This document shows positions 43,786 through 53,842 of a DNA stretch of 64,000 bases, piece by piece. Origin of the DNA: Woeseia sp034521225 (GTDB lineage: Bacteria; Pseudomonadota; Gammaproteobacteria; Steroidobacterales; Woeseiaceae); contig JAXHMR010000033.1 of assembly GCA_034521225.1 (NCBI GenBank), forward strand, positions 248,001 through 312,000, given 5' to 3'. The notes under the pieces were generated by a model that searched no databases, was not told the DNA's origin, and worked only from the letters and a program-made list of their open reading frames with translations. The position numbers and the translations under genes are program-made. The first letter of the stretch is position 1. Each line of letters starts with the position of its first letter.

Positions 43786-45003
43786 ATGAACGAGAATCCG
43801 GTTGAAATCAGCCGCGCGCTGACCGGTGTCCGCTACGAAATCAGGGGCCAGCTCGCACACCGGGCGCTGGAGCTCGAGAAACTCGGGTACGAGATAATCT
43901 CGCTGAATATCGGCAACCCCGGGCTGTTCGGTTTTCGCACGCCGGAGACGATGCGGCTTGCGATGATCGAGAATCTCGGACAGGCAGAACCGTACAGCCA
44001 TCAGCAGGGCATCTTTCCCGCCCGTGAAGCAATCGTCATGCAGCAACAGAACCGCGGCATCGAGGGAACCAGCGTCGAGGACGTGTTCATCGGCAATGGC
44101 GTCAGCGAATTGATCGACCTGTCGCTGCGGGCCCTGCTGAATCCTGGCGATGAAGTGCTGGTGCCCAGTCCGGACTACCCGCTGTGGTCGGCCGCCGTCG
44201 CGCTGAACGGTGGCGTGGCCCGGCATTACCCGTGCCTGCCCGGGCAGCATTTCCAGCCCGATGTCGCCGCGATCGAGGCGATGATCACGCCGCGTTGCCG
44301 CGCGTTGGTCATTATCAATCCGAATAATCCGACGGGTGCCGTCTATTCGCCGGCACTGCTGGCCGAACTGGTGGAACTTGCCGAACGCCACGACCTCGTC
44401 CTGCTTGCAGACGAAATCTACGACCAGATGACCTACGACGATGCAGAGTTCGTGCCGCTTGCAACGCTTGTGCGCAACTCGTTGTGCCTGACGTACTCCG
44501 GATTATCGAAGGTATACAGAGCCTGCGGTTACCGGGTTGGATGGTGCGTACTCGGCGGCGAGCTCGAGCGAGGCAGCAAACTCATGCATGCGATGGAGTT
44601 GCTCGCCGCCCTGCGCTTATGCAGCAACGTGCCGGGGCAGTGGGCGGTGCAGACTGCACTGGGAGGCTTCCAGAGTATCCGTGACCTGGTCGAGCCGGGC
44701 GGCAGGTTATACCAGTCACGGCAGACGGTCATCGATTGTGTGGCCGAGAGCCCGTACCTGACGATGGAGCGTCCCATGGGCGCCATGTACGCATTCATCC
44801 GCATTGCCGCCCCGGTTGCCGGGCAGCTCGATGACCAGGCATTCGCGTTGCGCCTGTTGGAAGACCGCCATGTACTGGTGGCACCCGGCACCAGCTTCAA
44901 CACGCCGTATGCAGACCATTTTCGTATCACGACGCTGCCGGACAGCGGCACGCTGCGCGAGGTGTTTTCCCGAATCAACCTGCTGCTGGAACAGCATGCC
45001 TGA
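43786..45003 (+). CDS. alaA: Alanine/glutamate-pyruvate aminotransferase (AlaA-like)
   Basis: This 405-residue fold-type I PLP aminotransferase has VRYEIRGQLAHRALELEKLG and ISLNIGNPGLFGFRTPE at the N-terminus. VLVPSPDYPLWSAAV and IINPNNPTGAVYS follow. The PLP Lys is in YSGLSKVYRACGYRVGW, the SGLSK(V/A)YR form of AlaA. VLVAPGTSFN and DHFRITTLPD complete the family. It makes alanine from pyruvate and glutamate. It starts 82 nt after the CoA transferase gene. Confidence 0.92.
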   Translation: MNENPVEISRALTGVRYEIRGQLAHRALELEKLGYEIISLNIGNPGLFGFRTPETMRLAMIENLGQAEPYSHQQGIFPAREAIVMQQQNRGIEGTSVEDVFIGNGVSELIDLSLRALLNPGDEVLVPSPDYPLWSAAVALNGGVARHYPCLPGQHFQPDVAAIEAMITPRCRALVIINPNNPTGAVYSPALLAELVELAERHDLVLLADEIYDQMTYDDAEFVPLATLVRNSLCLTYSGLSKVYRACGYRVGWCVLGGELERGSKLMHAMELLAALRLCSNVPGQWAVQTALGGFQSIRDLVEPGGRLYQSRQTVIDCVAESPYLTMERPMGAMYAFIRIAAPVAGQLDDQAFALRLLEDRHVLVAPGTSFNTPYADHFRITTLPDSGTLREVFSRINLLLEQHA

Positions 45004-45033
45004 GGGCGCCGCGGGTTCACGAACGGGACTATC

Positions 45034-47637
45034 ATGAGGTCCCGATGGTTGACGGAGGCGGTGCATCGCCGCGCGACGGTGCTGGCATCGAGCCGGCGTC
45101 TTGCTCGCGAACTCCGGGCTGCCCATGATCACGAGCAGGCAGTTGCCGGACGTGAATCCTGGCCGACCCCGGACATACTGTTCTGGCAGGACTGGCTGGT
45201 CCGGACACTCACCGATGCGGCGCGTCACGATACGCCGCTGCTGTTGCACAGCACTGCCTGCACGCTGCTTTGGGAACAGAGCCTGCGGACCACGTCGCCG
45301 GCGGACCTGCTGAGCACGTCGTCGGTTGTGCGAAATGCACGGCAGGCCTGGCAGCGATTGCACGAATTCCAGGTGCCACTCGGCGAAGTGGCGGCAGCGG
45401 CCGGTAACAACGATGAACGCTGGTTTTCGCGGGCGGCGCACGCGTACCGCGACAGTCTTGATGCCGGCAACTGGATTGACATGGCGCTCCTGCCATCGTG
45501 CATCGCGGGATTCATTCGCCGGCAGGAGATCGAACTTCCGGCCGAAATCGTACACGCCGGCTTCGATCGTATCGTGCCGGCACTGCAGGAGCTGTTCGAT
45601 GCACTGCTTGCGGCGGGCATCACTGTATCGGCGGCACCACCGGTTTCGCACGCCGCGGAATTGTCACTGGCGCGTTACGCTGATTCAGATGCCGAGCGGC
45701 GGGCAGCGGGTGCATGGGCGCACCGGGTTCTCGCCGCGAATCCCGGCGCCAGCGTTGCGATTGTTGTGCCTGATCTCGAGTCCGGTTCGGAGCGGATCGC
45801 CCGTCTCGTTCGCGAAGGCTTTGCGCCGGGCTGGCAGCTTGGCGACGAGACGCGGCGCGCTGCTGTGCAGGTGTCATACGGTCAGCGACTCGCCGATTTT
45901 CCACCTGTTGGAATTGCACTGCTTTGCCTGCGATGGTTGCACCGCGGCCTCAGCGGCGCTGACCTGAGCATACTGCTGCGGACACCGTTTCTCGGGGACG
46001 ATGACCTGGCCGGCCGCAGCCGCCTCGAGCGGCACTTGCGTACATTGCCGGACCGCCCATGGGGCGCGTCGGAATTGCTGCGTGCACTCGGTGGCGCTCG
46101 CCACGAGCACAACGGCGTTTCGTGGCGGACTCGAATGGCGGCTATCGGCGAGATGCAAGCCGTTGCAACAGAGCCGGCAGCACCGCCGGAATGGGCGCGG
46201 CGTTTCGACGAGCTGCTCGGGACATTGGGGTGGCCCGGCATCACGCGGCTTGACAGCGACGAGTTCCAGCTCGTGAACCGGTGGCGGCAGCTGCTGAACG
46301 AGTTCGCACGCATGGCGACGGTCCGTCCCGCAATGCGACTTGCCGAGGCAGTGCGGGGCCTTTGGCAGATTGCCGCCGAAACCGTGTATCAGCCCGAATC
46401 GCCGTCGGCGTCAGTACAGCTCATGGGCCCGCTGGAAGCGGCGGGCTTGAGTTTTGATTTCCTGCGCATTGGCGGCATGGACAGCGATCGCTGGCCCCCC
46501 GCGGGACATCCGCTATCGCTGGTGCGGCGGCGGTTGCAGCGGGACTACGAGATGCCGGATGCAACGCCCGGCGATACCCTCCTGTTTGCTCGCCGTGTGC
46601 TTGAGCGCCTGGTGACCGCGGCACCGTCGGTATCGTTGACGTGGCCGGCAGCGGAGGGTGAGACCGTGCTCGCGCCAAGTCCGTTGCTGGCTGATTGGCC
46701 AATGCTGGCAGCGCCGCCCGATGACGATCACGGATGGTTTGCTGCCACGCTTGCGGGCAACGTGCCGCTGGAAATGATCCCGGAAGATGATGGGCCGCCG
46801 GTCATTTCCGGTGAACAAATCCACGGCGGCGCCTACATCGTGCAGCGGCAGGTGGAGAATCCTTTTGCGGCCTTTGCGTACGGGCGGCTCGCGGTTGCCG
46901 AACTGGAACCGTTTGCGAGCGGCCTGTCGGCACGGCAGCGGGGTACAGCGTTGCACAGGGCGCTGCAGGAGCTGCTTAACGACAGGCCAACGCGCGGGGA
47001 TCTCGCGGCGTGGCCGGACAGCGAGCGCGGGCAGCGCGTCGAGCGAGCGAGTGTCGCGGCATTGAATCGGCATCGTCGGCATGCTGACGCGGTATTGCAC
47101 CGCTTGCTGAACATCGAGGACAGGCGGTTGCAGGCGCTGCTGCTCAAGTTACTGGATCAGGAGCTGACCCGCGCCGATTTCGCCGTTGCGGCCGTCGAGC
47201 AGGAAAGAACGCTGACGATCGGCCCGGTTACCCTGCGACTGCGAATTGATCGTATCGACCGACTTGCCGATGGCTCACTGCTGTTGATCGACTACAAGTC
47301 AGGCGCGGTCAAATCGCTGCTGCGGCAAGACGGAGAGCCGGCGGATCTGCAGCTATGTGTCTATGCGCGCGCAATCAACGAGACCGTCGGTGGCCTGCTG
47401 CTGCTCAACATCGACAGCCGGGAAATCGTCTACAAGGGTGCGGGTGGCAGTGTGCCGTGGGGTCGTATCGATCCCGGCGATTGGCCAGCTATCCTGGCAG
47501 CATGGTGCGCGCAGGTTGATCGCACCACTGCGTCGCTGGCAGCCGGTGATCATCGGCTCAACCTGCTTTTGAACCGTGACAAGGTACGCCCGCTTGCCGT
47601 TCTCAGTCGTGTCGAGGAAATTCGTCGTGCAAGATGA
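45034..47637 (+). CDS. AddB-like DNA repair nuclease (TIGR03623-type)
   Basis: This 867-residue protein resembles AddB-like repair proteins. The N-terminal region has FWQDWLVRTLTDAARHDTPL and an inactive helicase-like fold. LLFARRVLERLVTAAPSVSLTW lies in the middle. A C-terminal RecB-type PD-(D/E)XK nuclease domain has RQRGTALHRALQELL, LRIDRIDRLADGSLLLIDYKSG (Asp and Lys of the motif) and LQLCVYARAINE. No four-Cys Fe-S cluster is evident. It overlaps the next gene, a UvrD/RecB-like helicase, so the two probably form a heterodimeric end-processing helicase-nuclease. Confidence 0.85.
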   Translation: MRSRWLTEAVHRRATVLASSRRLARELRAAHDHEQAVAGRESWPTPDILFWQDWLVRTLTDAARHDTPLLLHSTACTLLWEQSLRTTSPADLLSTSSVVRNARQAWQRLHEFQVPLGEVAAAAGNNDERWFSRAAHAYRDSLDAGNWIDMALLPSCIAGFIRRQEIELPAEIVHAGFDRIVPALQELFDALLAAGITVSAAPPVSHAAELSLARYADSDAERRAAGAWAHRVLAANPGASVAIVVPDLESGSERIARLVREGFAPGWQLGDETRRAAVQVSYGQRLADFPPVGIALLCLRWLHRGLSGADLSILLRTPFLGDDDLAGRSRLERHLRTLPDRPWGASELLRALGGARHEHNGVSWRTRMAAIGEMQAVATEPAAPPEWARRFDELLGTLGWPGITRLDSDEFQLVNRWRQLLNEFARMATVRPAMRLAEAVRGLWQIAAETVYQPESPSASVQLMGPLEAAGLSFDFLRIGGMDSDRWPPAGHPLSLVRRRLQRDYEMPDATPGDTLLFARRVLERLVTAAPSVSLTWPAAEGETVLAPSPLLADWPMLAAPPDDDHGWFAATLAGNVPLEMIPEDDGPPVISGEQIHGGAYIVQRQVENPFAAFAYGRLAVAELEPFASGLSARQRGTALHRALQELLNDRPTRGDLAAWPDSERGQRVERASVAALNRHRRHADAVLHRLLNIEDRRLQALLLKLLDQELTRADFAVAAVEQERTLTIGPVTLRLRIDRIDRLADGSLLLIDYKSGAVKSLLRQDGEPADLQLCVYARAINETVGGLLLLNIDSREIVYKGAGGSVPWGRIDPGDWPAILAAWCAQVDRTTASLAAGDHRLNLLLNRDKVRPLAVLSRVEEIRRAR

Positions 47638-50600
47638 TGCATCGCTGCTGGCCGCCGACCGGCAGGCGCGCGTCGATGCGCTCGACGTAACGCGCTCATT
47701 TATCGTCCAGGCACCGGCCGGATCGGGCAAGACAGAGTTGCTGATCCAGCGCTACCTGTGCCTGCTGGCGTCAGTCGCTGATCCGGAAGAGGTCGTAGCA
47801 ATTACGTTCACCCGCAAGGCGGCCATGGAAATGCAGTTGCGCGTAGTCGAGGCGCTGGCACGGGCGGCAGACGGTGTTGACGGCGAGGCCGAACACGAGC
47901 AGCGCACAATGGCCGCGGCACGAGCGGTGCTGGCCCGAAACGCCGAGCGTGGCTGGCAATTGCCCGAGTCCCCGCGGCGCATGCGTATACAGACGCTGGA
48001 TGCCTTCTGTGCATCGGTCGCACGGTTGCTGCCGGTCAGTTCCGGGCTGGGCGGTGTCGATGAAAACGGTTGCCGATGCCGATATGGGGCGTCTGTACCG
48101 CGAGGCCGCGGCGTCGACGCTGGAATCACTTGCCGCTGACGATAACTACAGGGCTTCGATCGAGCGCGTCCTTGTGCACCTCGATAACAATACGGCCGAC
48201 TACATCGATTACCTTGCGCACATGCTCGGCATGCGTGACCAGTGGCTGATGATCATTGGCGCCGGCACGGATGGCCAGGCCGACACTGTCCGCGCACAAC
48301 TTGAGGCCGGCCTCGCGGCGCAGGTCATGCGGCGGCTCCGCCGTGCCGCCGCCGCTTTGCAAGCCGCCGCGGGTGACGCTTTACCCCGACTTGCCCGCTA
48401 TGCGGCGGAACAGCTTGAACAATCGTCCGGCATGGCACATCCGCTGGCATCGCTACCGGCCGACGGCTGGCCGGCCATCGAGCTTGATCAGTTGCCGCTG
48501 TGGCGCGCAATCGCCGCCATGCTTCTGACCCAAACCTGCGGCATACGCAAGACAGTCAATCGCAACAACGGATTTCCTCCCGGCGATGACGGGCAAAAGA
48601 AGGCGTTTGTGGAATTGCTGGAGGCGCTCCGTGGTGTGCAGGAGCTGCCGGACTTGCTGGTGCGGCTGAAAGACCTGCCGGATCCCGAGTACCGCGAGGC
48701 ACAATGGCAGGTAATGCTTGCACTGTTTCAACTGTTGCCACTGGCGGCCGCTGAGCTGAAGCGGCTGTTTGCGGAACGGGGCATGACAGACCACATCGAG
48801 GTGGCGATTGCTGCGCGCAGGGCGTTGGGCAGCGCAGACGAGCCCGGCGATGCCGTGATGCTTCTCGATTACAGAATACAGCACCTGCTCGTCGATGAAA
48901 TGCAGGACACATCTTCCGGCCAGTATGCGCTGCTCGAGCAGCTGGTATCCGGCTGGCAACCCGATGACGGACGGACACTGTTTTGTGTCGGTGATCCGAT
49001 GCAGTCTGTGTACCGGTTTCGCGATGCCGAGGTCGGACAGTTTCTCGCGGCGCGCCACCGGGGCATCGGGCCGGTGGCGCTTGAACCACTGCTGCTGCGA
49101 CAGAACTTTCGCTCCGGCGAGCATCTCGTCCACTGGTTCAATACGGTCTTTGAGCAAATACTGCCGGCGCGCGACGACATTGCTGCCGGCGCGATAGCGT
49201 ATTCCGCCTCGGTTCCTGTTGAACGCAAAACCGGCGAGGGCAGGGTTGAAATCCACCCGCTATATGATGCATCTCCCCTGGACGAAGCACGCTGTTCGGC
49301 GGCGGTCATCCGTCAATGCCTGGCGCAGGATCCGGCTCACAACGTTACCGTGCTCGTGCGCAGCCGCACGCAACTGCCCCGGTTACTGGCAGAACTGCGT
49401 GCAGCATCCGTATCCTACCAGGCGATCGAAATCGACCGGCTGACTGACCTGCCGGAAATCATCGATCTTCTCGCACTGACGCGCGCCCTGTGTCACGAGG
49501 ACGACCGGATTGCCTGGCTGGGGTTGCTGCGCGGCACCTGGGCAGGACTCGCGTGGCGCGATGTTCATGTACTGGTACAAGGTGACCGCAAAGCGACCGT
49601 CCTCGAATTCGCGCGGGATCCTGACAGTATTGCGCAACTGTCGGCGGACGGCCAACGCCGGCTGGCCGAATTCTTCTGCAAGCTTGTCCCGTTCCTGCGG
49701 CCGCACGGCGCACGCAGTCTTCGTGAACGCGTCGAATGTGCCTGGCTGTCGCTTGGCGGCGCAATAGCCCACGGTACAGATGATGAGCTGGCGAATATTT
49801 ACCGGTTTCTTGACGTTCTGCAGAAGCTCGAAGTTGCCGGTACGTTGCCGGACGTCGCTGTCCTCGAGCGCCAGCTGGATGACGAACGGGTGTCCAGTCT
49901 CGGCAGCGATGATTGCCGTGTGCAGGTAATGACTATGCACAAGGCAAAAGGATTGCAGTTCGATCACGTCGTGTTGCACGCCCTGGGCCGCACATCCGGG
50001 CGCAATGACAAGGCAGTACTGAACTGGCTCAACGTTGCCGCAGCGGACGGCAGCAGCACAATGCTGATCAGCCCGCTGGGACCGCGCGCAGCCGTCGAAA
50101 AGGACCCGTTGTACCGGTTTATCGAGGCTACGGCGCGGGATGCCGAGTGCCTGGAGCTTGACCGGCTGCTCTACGTTGCGTGTACGCGCGCGCGGCATTC
50201 ACTGCACCTGGTTGGTTCGGTCGGTGTCGATCGCAAGCAGCGGGCACTGCGCAAGCCACCGACCGGTAGTTTGCTGTACCACTTGTGGCCGATACTGGAG
50301 GCGCAGTTCGAGGCGCACTGCACTGAATCCGTGCTCGATACGAAGGATCCGGAAGAAGATACCGGCAGTATGCTCGCGGAGCCGGTAGCATGCCGTTTGG
50401 CAACGCCCTGGCAAGTCCCGGCATTGCCACCCGTTCCCGGACAAGCATCGGATCTGGCGGCGGCCCCGGCGGACCAGGAAGTGCAATATTACTGGGTGGG
50501 AAGCGCGGCACGTCATGCCGGCACCATCGTGCATCGGTGGCTGCACAGACTGAGCGGGATGCAACCATTGCCTCAATCGTTGCCTGATGGTGCGCGTGCC

Positions 50601-51005
50601 ATCTCCCGCCGCTGGGCGATGGCGCTGGGTGTCGCGGATACGGACCTCGAAGACGTATGGGATCGCGTCGAGAGCGCGGTGAATCGCACGCTATTGGATG
50701 CGACGGGCCGCTGGCTGCTGTCGGCACAGGGTGATGCCGAGTTACGGCTTACCGGTTACTCGCACGGCACGATTGTGAATGTGGTTATCGATCGGGTGCG
50801 CCATGAGGGTGACCTGCACTGGATCGTGGACTACAAGACCAGCACTCACGAAGGTGGTGATTTGCCAGGCTTTATTGCACAGGAAGTGGAACGGTATCGT
50901 GCTCAGCTCAGGCGCTACCAGCGCATCTACCAGGCATTTAGCGAGATGCCGACCCGAACTGCACTTTACTTTCCGTTGCTGCAGCGTTTCGTTGAAGTTG
51001 AGTGA
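47627..51005 (+). CDS. UvrD/RecB-like helicase-nuclease (AddA-like), frame interrupted once
   Basis: The protein has about 1,125 residues from GTG 47627. Walker A is APAGSGKTELLIQRYL, motif Ia VVAITFTRKAAMEMQLRV, Walker B HLLVDEMQDTSSGQYALLEQ, motif III VGDPMQSVYRFRDAEVGQF, motif V VQVMTMHKAKGLQFDHVVLH and motif VI LLYVACTRARHSLHLVGS. The C-terminal nuclease has WIVDYKTSTHEGG with QLRRYQRIYQAF. One frame change near 48060 splits residues 1-145 from the rest. Paired with the AddB-like gene it should resect double-strand breaks in place of, or beside, RecBCD. Confidence 0.88.
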
Positions 51006-51125
51006 CGGGGCAAGCCTCGATTGCATTTATTTTTGCGTCGCATCGGTAGCGTGTGCGCAGAGTCCTTGGGAGGAATGGGCTGCCTTTGGTTCGATTTCTA
51101 TTCGGGAATGGACCGCTGCCGCCGC

Positions 51126-51216
51126 GCCGGTACCCCCTGCCAGGACCCCTTTGGAGGAATGGCTCCCTTCGGTCCGCTTTATTTCCTCCAAAGGGGTCCT
51201 GGCAGGGGGTACCGGC
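51126..51216. repeat. 91-bp perfect-arm palindrome between convergent genes
   Basis: Arms 51126-51159 and 51183-51216 are 34-bp perfect reverse complements around a 23-nt loop. Segment 51064-51105 (CCTTGGGAGGAATGGGCTGC onward) resembles 51148-51187 (CCTTTGGAGGAATGGCTCCC onward), an imperfect tandem copy. It sits between the helicase gene and the convergent gspN. It lacks a T-run but could still stop transcription from both sides. The sequence is unrelated to the element at 11.4 kb. Confidence 0.8.
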
Positions 51217-51282
51217 GCTCCTTATTGAGAGCAACTACCATTGTGCGTTGGTTAGAACGCCGCAACAATCAGTCCGGTGAAA

Positions 51283-52020
51283 CTACAGCGAGCCCTCTAA
51301 ACGGAATTCGCGCAGGCCGCGTGAATCGGGCGAGCCGAGCAGTTGCAATTGTCGGGTGACTGATGATGGTGCATTGTTCGTTGCGCCGACTCGCCCTATT
51401 AACGAATAGTTTCTTTCCGGCGTGAGGCGCAATGTGCCCGCGAGTTCAAGTACCCCCGAGATGTCTTTAATCGTGGCGACGATAGCGTCCTCGCCCGGTT
51501 GAAACTCGGCCTCGTAGCTGCCGAGAGGCGTCGGAGACAAGTTGCGGATAAAGAGGTCCGAGACTCTGGCGGTGCCGAGGATTTGTGTCGGCCAGCCGTC
51601 TTCCAGTTCGAGCCGGTCTAGCTGCAGCGTTATCTCGGCGTTGACGCCGCTCATCAGAGCGACCTGGACCGCTTGGCCGAGCGACAGGGCTGCGTTGAGA
51701 TTCCTCACCACGACGTTGCCGCCAAACGAGACGCCGGCTTCGCCCTCGACGAAGCCGCCTGCCGGCTCGAGGCGCACGCGGTAGGCGAGCAGGCCGCGTG
51801 CCAGTGCCAGCGGACGAAACTGCCAGTCGAGATTGCGGAAATAAACACCGGAAACTGTGCCCTCGGCAGCACGGCCGTTCCATATCGTTCCGGAAATGCC
51901 GTTGACCTGGACATTGTCAGGTGCTGCCCACTGGTACAGTACGCGGGCTGGAAACAGGATAATAAGTGCTACGGCAAACGTTGCCGCGCCTATGGCGATG
52001 ATGCGCTTCACTGCTTTCAT
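51283..52020 (-). CDS. gspN: Type II secretion system protein N
   Basis: This protein of about 245 residues has an N-terminal membrane anchor (IIAIGAATFAVALIILFPAR) and a periplasmic domain with the GspN pattern. VNGISGTIWNGRAAEG, FRNLDWQFRPLALARGLLAY and TLRLTPERNYSLIGRVG are recognisable. ATG 52020 is the proper start; the open frame extends back into gspM. It is the last gene of the gspG-N operon. Confidence 0.88.
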   Translation of the reverse strand: MKAVKRIIAIGAATFAVALIILFPARVLYQWAAPDNVQVNGISGTIWNGRAAEGTVSGVYFRNLDWQFRPLALARGLLAYRVRLEPAGGFVEGEAGVSFGGNVVVRNLNAALSLGQAVQVALMSGVNAEITLQLDRLELEDGWPTQILGTARVSDLFIRNLSPTPLGSYEAEFQPGEDAIVATIKDISGVLELAGTLRLTPERNYSLIGRVGATNNAPSSVTRQLQLLGSPDSRGLREFRLEGSL

Positions 52021-52027
52021 ATCGACG

Positions 52028-52513
52028 TCAGCGTGCCAGGCTGACGGAAGCGTTGACGCGTCCGCGTTCACCGCCGGATGCAAGCGAGATACTCGCTGAT
52101 TCCACTTGCAGCCCGAACTGACTTCCGAGTTCGCCGAGCCACAGCACAAGATCGTCGAAGACGGCGTTCTCGAACTCGACACGAATGCCGTCGGTGGCTG
52201 TCGGCTGGCTGCGCTGCAATGCGCTGTATAAATTTCGTGCCCGCAAGGTATTGTCGACAATCACGACCAGCGACTGGGTACGATTCGCGACGTCGGGCGC
52301 GCTGCCGCCAGCCTGAATCGTGCCGACCAGAGGCCTGAGTTCTGCGATTGAGGTCTGCCAGTTGTCAATGCGCGACTGGAGATTTTCCTGGCTGCGATCC
52401 AGGGGCAACCAGAGCGCAAGCCAGAAGATCGCGAACGTGGCAAATATGCCGGCTACAGCAACCATCAGACGTTCACGGGGATCAAGCGATTCAAACCAGT
52501 CTTTCATCGTCAT
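52028..52513 (-). CDS. gspM: Type II secretion system protein M
   Basis: This 161-residue protein starts with DWFESLDPRERLMVAVAG, the short cytoplasmic segment of GspM. One transmembrane helix (AGIFATFAIFWLALWLPLDR) and a small ferredoxin-like periplasmic domain (FDDLVLWLGELGSQFGLQVE) follow. It pairs with GspL on the inner-membrane platform. It overlaps gspL by 4 nt. Confidence 0.92.
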   Translation of the reverse strand: MTMKDWFESLDPRERLMVAVAGIFATFAIFWLALWLPLDRSQENLQSRIDNWQTSIAELRPLVGTIQAGGSAPDVANRTQSLVVIVDNTLRARNLYSALQRSQPTATDGIRVEFENAVFDDLVLWLGELGSQFGLQVESASISLASGGERGRVNASVSLAR

Positions 52514-53787
52514 CGTGCCTGGATCTGGATACGGCTGTTGACGCGATCGTCGACCTGGTCGGTCGACTGGATGCGTGCCTTGAAGTTGCCGCTCTCGTCG
52601 ACAGTCCGGCGTATGCCATCAAGGACTGAAACATTGGGCGCCGTCAATCGCACGTCGACAATTCCGGAACGGAAACTGATGGCTTCAATGCGAGCGTCAC
52701 TGTTCTGCGTCGTGGCTTTGCTCAACTGGCCGAGAGCCTGCAAGAGTACCTGTGACGTTCCACTGCCGCCGCCAGCCCGTGATCGCAGCGAGGCAACCAG
52801 CCGCAATGGATCCTCGACGGCCGGTGCTCCGGGAGCAATCTGCTGGTAGTCGCTCTGGAACTGGTCCCGCAGCAACGACTCCTGCTGACTAAGAGTGTAG
52901 ACATTTACCGCCTTGGCGCCGGTAGCAACGACGAGTAGCGCGAGCAGCAGCATCGCGGCATGCCGCCATGGTGCAAGCATGCCGCTGTACTCGGCCTTGG
53001 GGCCGTATTGACCCTGCAACAGGTTTATACCGGCGCCGGTCGCGACAGTTGCCGCAAGCCGCGGCAACGCGCCGTCCGGCAGCAGCTTGATGTCGACGCT
53101 GTCAAGTTCATGACGGAGCGCATTCCAGTCGTGCTGAAACCGCTCGTCATCCGCCGGCGCACACCAGGCCAGAAGGTGTCGAGGGGCGCGCGGCGCAGCA
53201 TCACCGGCGTCGTCTTCTTCATCACCAACCGGTGTCTCATCGAGTGCGCCGATGGCGACCAGCGCATCGCCGGGCGCCATATCCTGCATCACGAGTTCGG
53301 TATCATCGCCGTCATTGATAAACACGAGCCCGTCGTCGAGCATGAGGCTGATCGTGCCCGGTATACGCGCAAGGCCGTGGTATTCCGGTATCAGTTTCGT
53401 GGCGTCGATACCGGCATCGACCAGGCGTGCAAGCCAGTCATCCATCAACCCGCGGCTGACAACTGCGACCGGCGTGCGGCCCTGGTCACGCCGCGTGCCG
53501 GCGGCAAAGTGTAACTGCTCAACGTCTTCAGCGACCGATTCCTCGAGCGCATAGGGCAGCGCGGCGTGCAGCCGCGCACCCGCCTTGACGGGCAGGTCGA
53601 CGCTGGTTGTCAGCACGTCAGCACCGGGCACGAGGACGATGACCTTGCGATCGCGGCTATCGGCGGCGGCTTCGGCCAGCGGACCCGCGACCGGCGGGCC
53701 GCGGCGCGTCCCGTCGGAGTCGACGGCAATCCAGTGGGCGGAGTCGCCGGCGTCGGCGGGCAGCCGGATTACGAGGTATTCCGCCAT
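52510..53787 (-). CDS. gspL: Type II secretion system protein L
   Basis: This protein of about 425 residues has a cytoplasmic actin-like domain, from EYLVIRLPADAGDSAHWIAV through LPYALEESVAEDVEQLHFA. GINLLQGQYGPKAEYSGMLA precedes a transmembrane helix (AAMLLLALLVVATGAKAVNV) and a small periplasmic domain. GspL links the GspE ATPase to the platform. ATG 53787 gives the conserved N-terminus; the frame runs 150 nt further upstream without homology. Confidence 0.92.
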   Translation of the reverse strand: MAEYLVIRLPADAGDSAHWIAVDSDGTRRGPPVAGPLAEAAADSRDRKVIVLVPGADVLTTSVDLPVKAGARLHAALPYALEESVAEDVEQLHFAAGTRRDQGRTPVAVVSRGLMDDWLARLVDAGIDATKLIPEYHGLARIPGTISLMLDDGLVFINDGDDTELVMQDMAPGDALVAIGALDETPVGDEEDDAGDAAPRAPRHLLAWCAPADDERFQHDWNALRHELDSVDIKLLPDGALPRLAATVATGAGINLLQGQYGPKAEYSGMLAPWRHAAMLLLALLVVATGAKAVNVYTLSQQESLLRDQFQSDYQQIAPGAPAVEDPLRLVASLRSRAGGGSGTSQVLLQALGQLSKATTQNSDARIEAISFRSGIVDVRLTAPNVSVLDGIRRTVDESGNFKARIQSTDQVDDRVNSRIQIQAR

Positions 53788-53842
53788 CAATATCGAGCCC
53801 TGATCAAAGCCCTTACTGTATGCGAATTGCGGGGGCAGGGCA

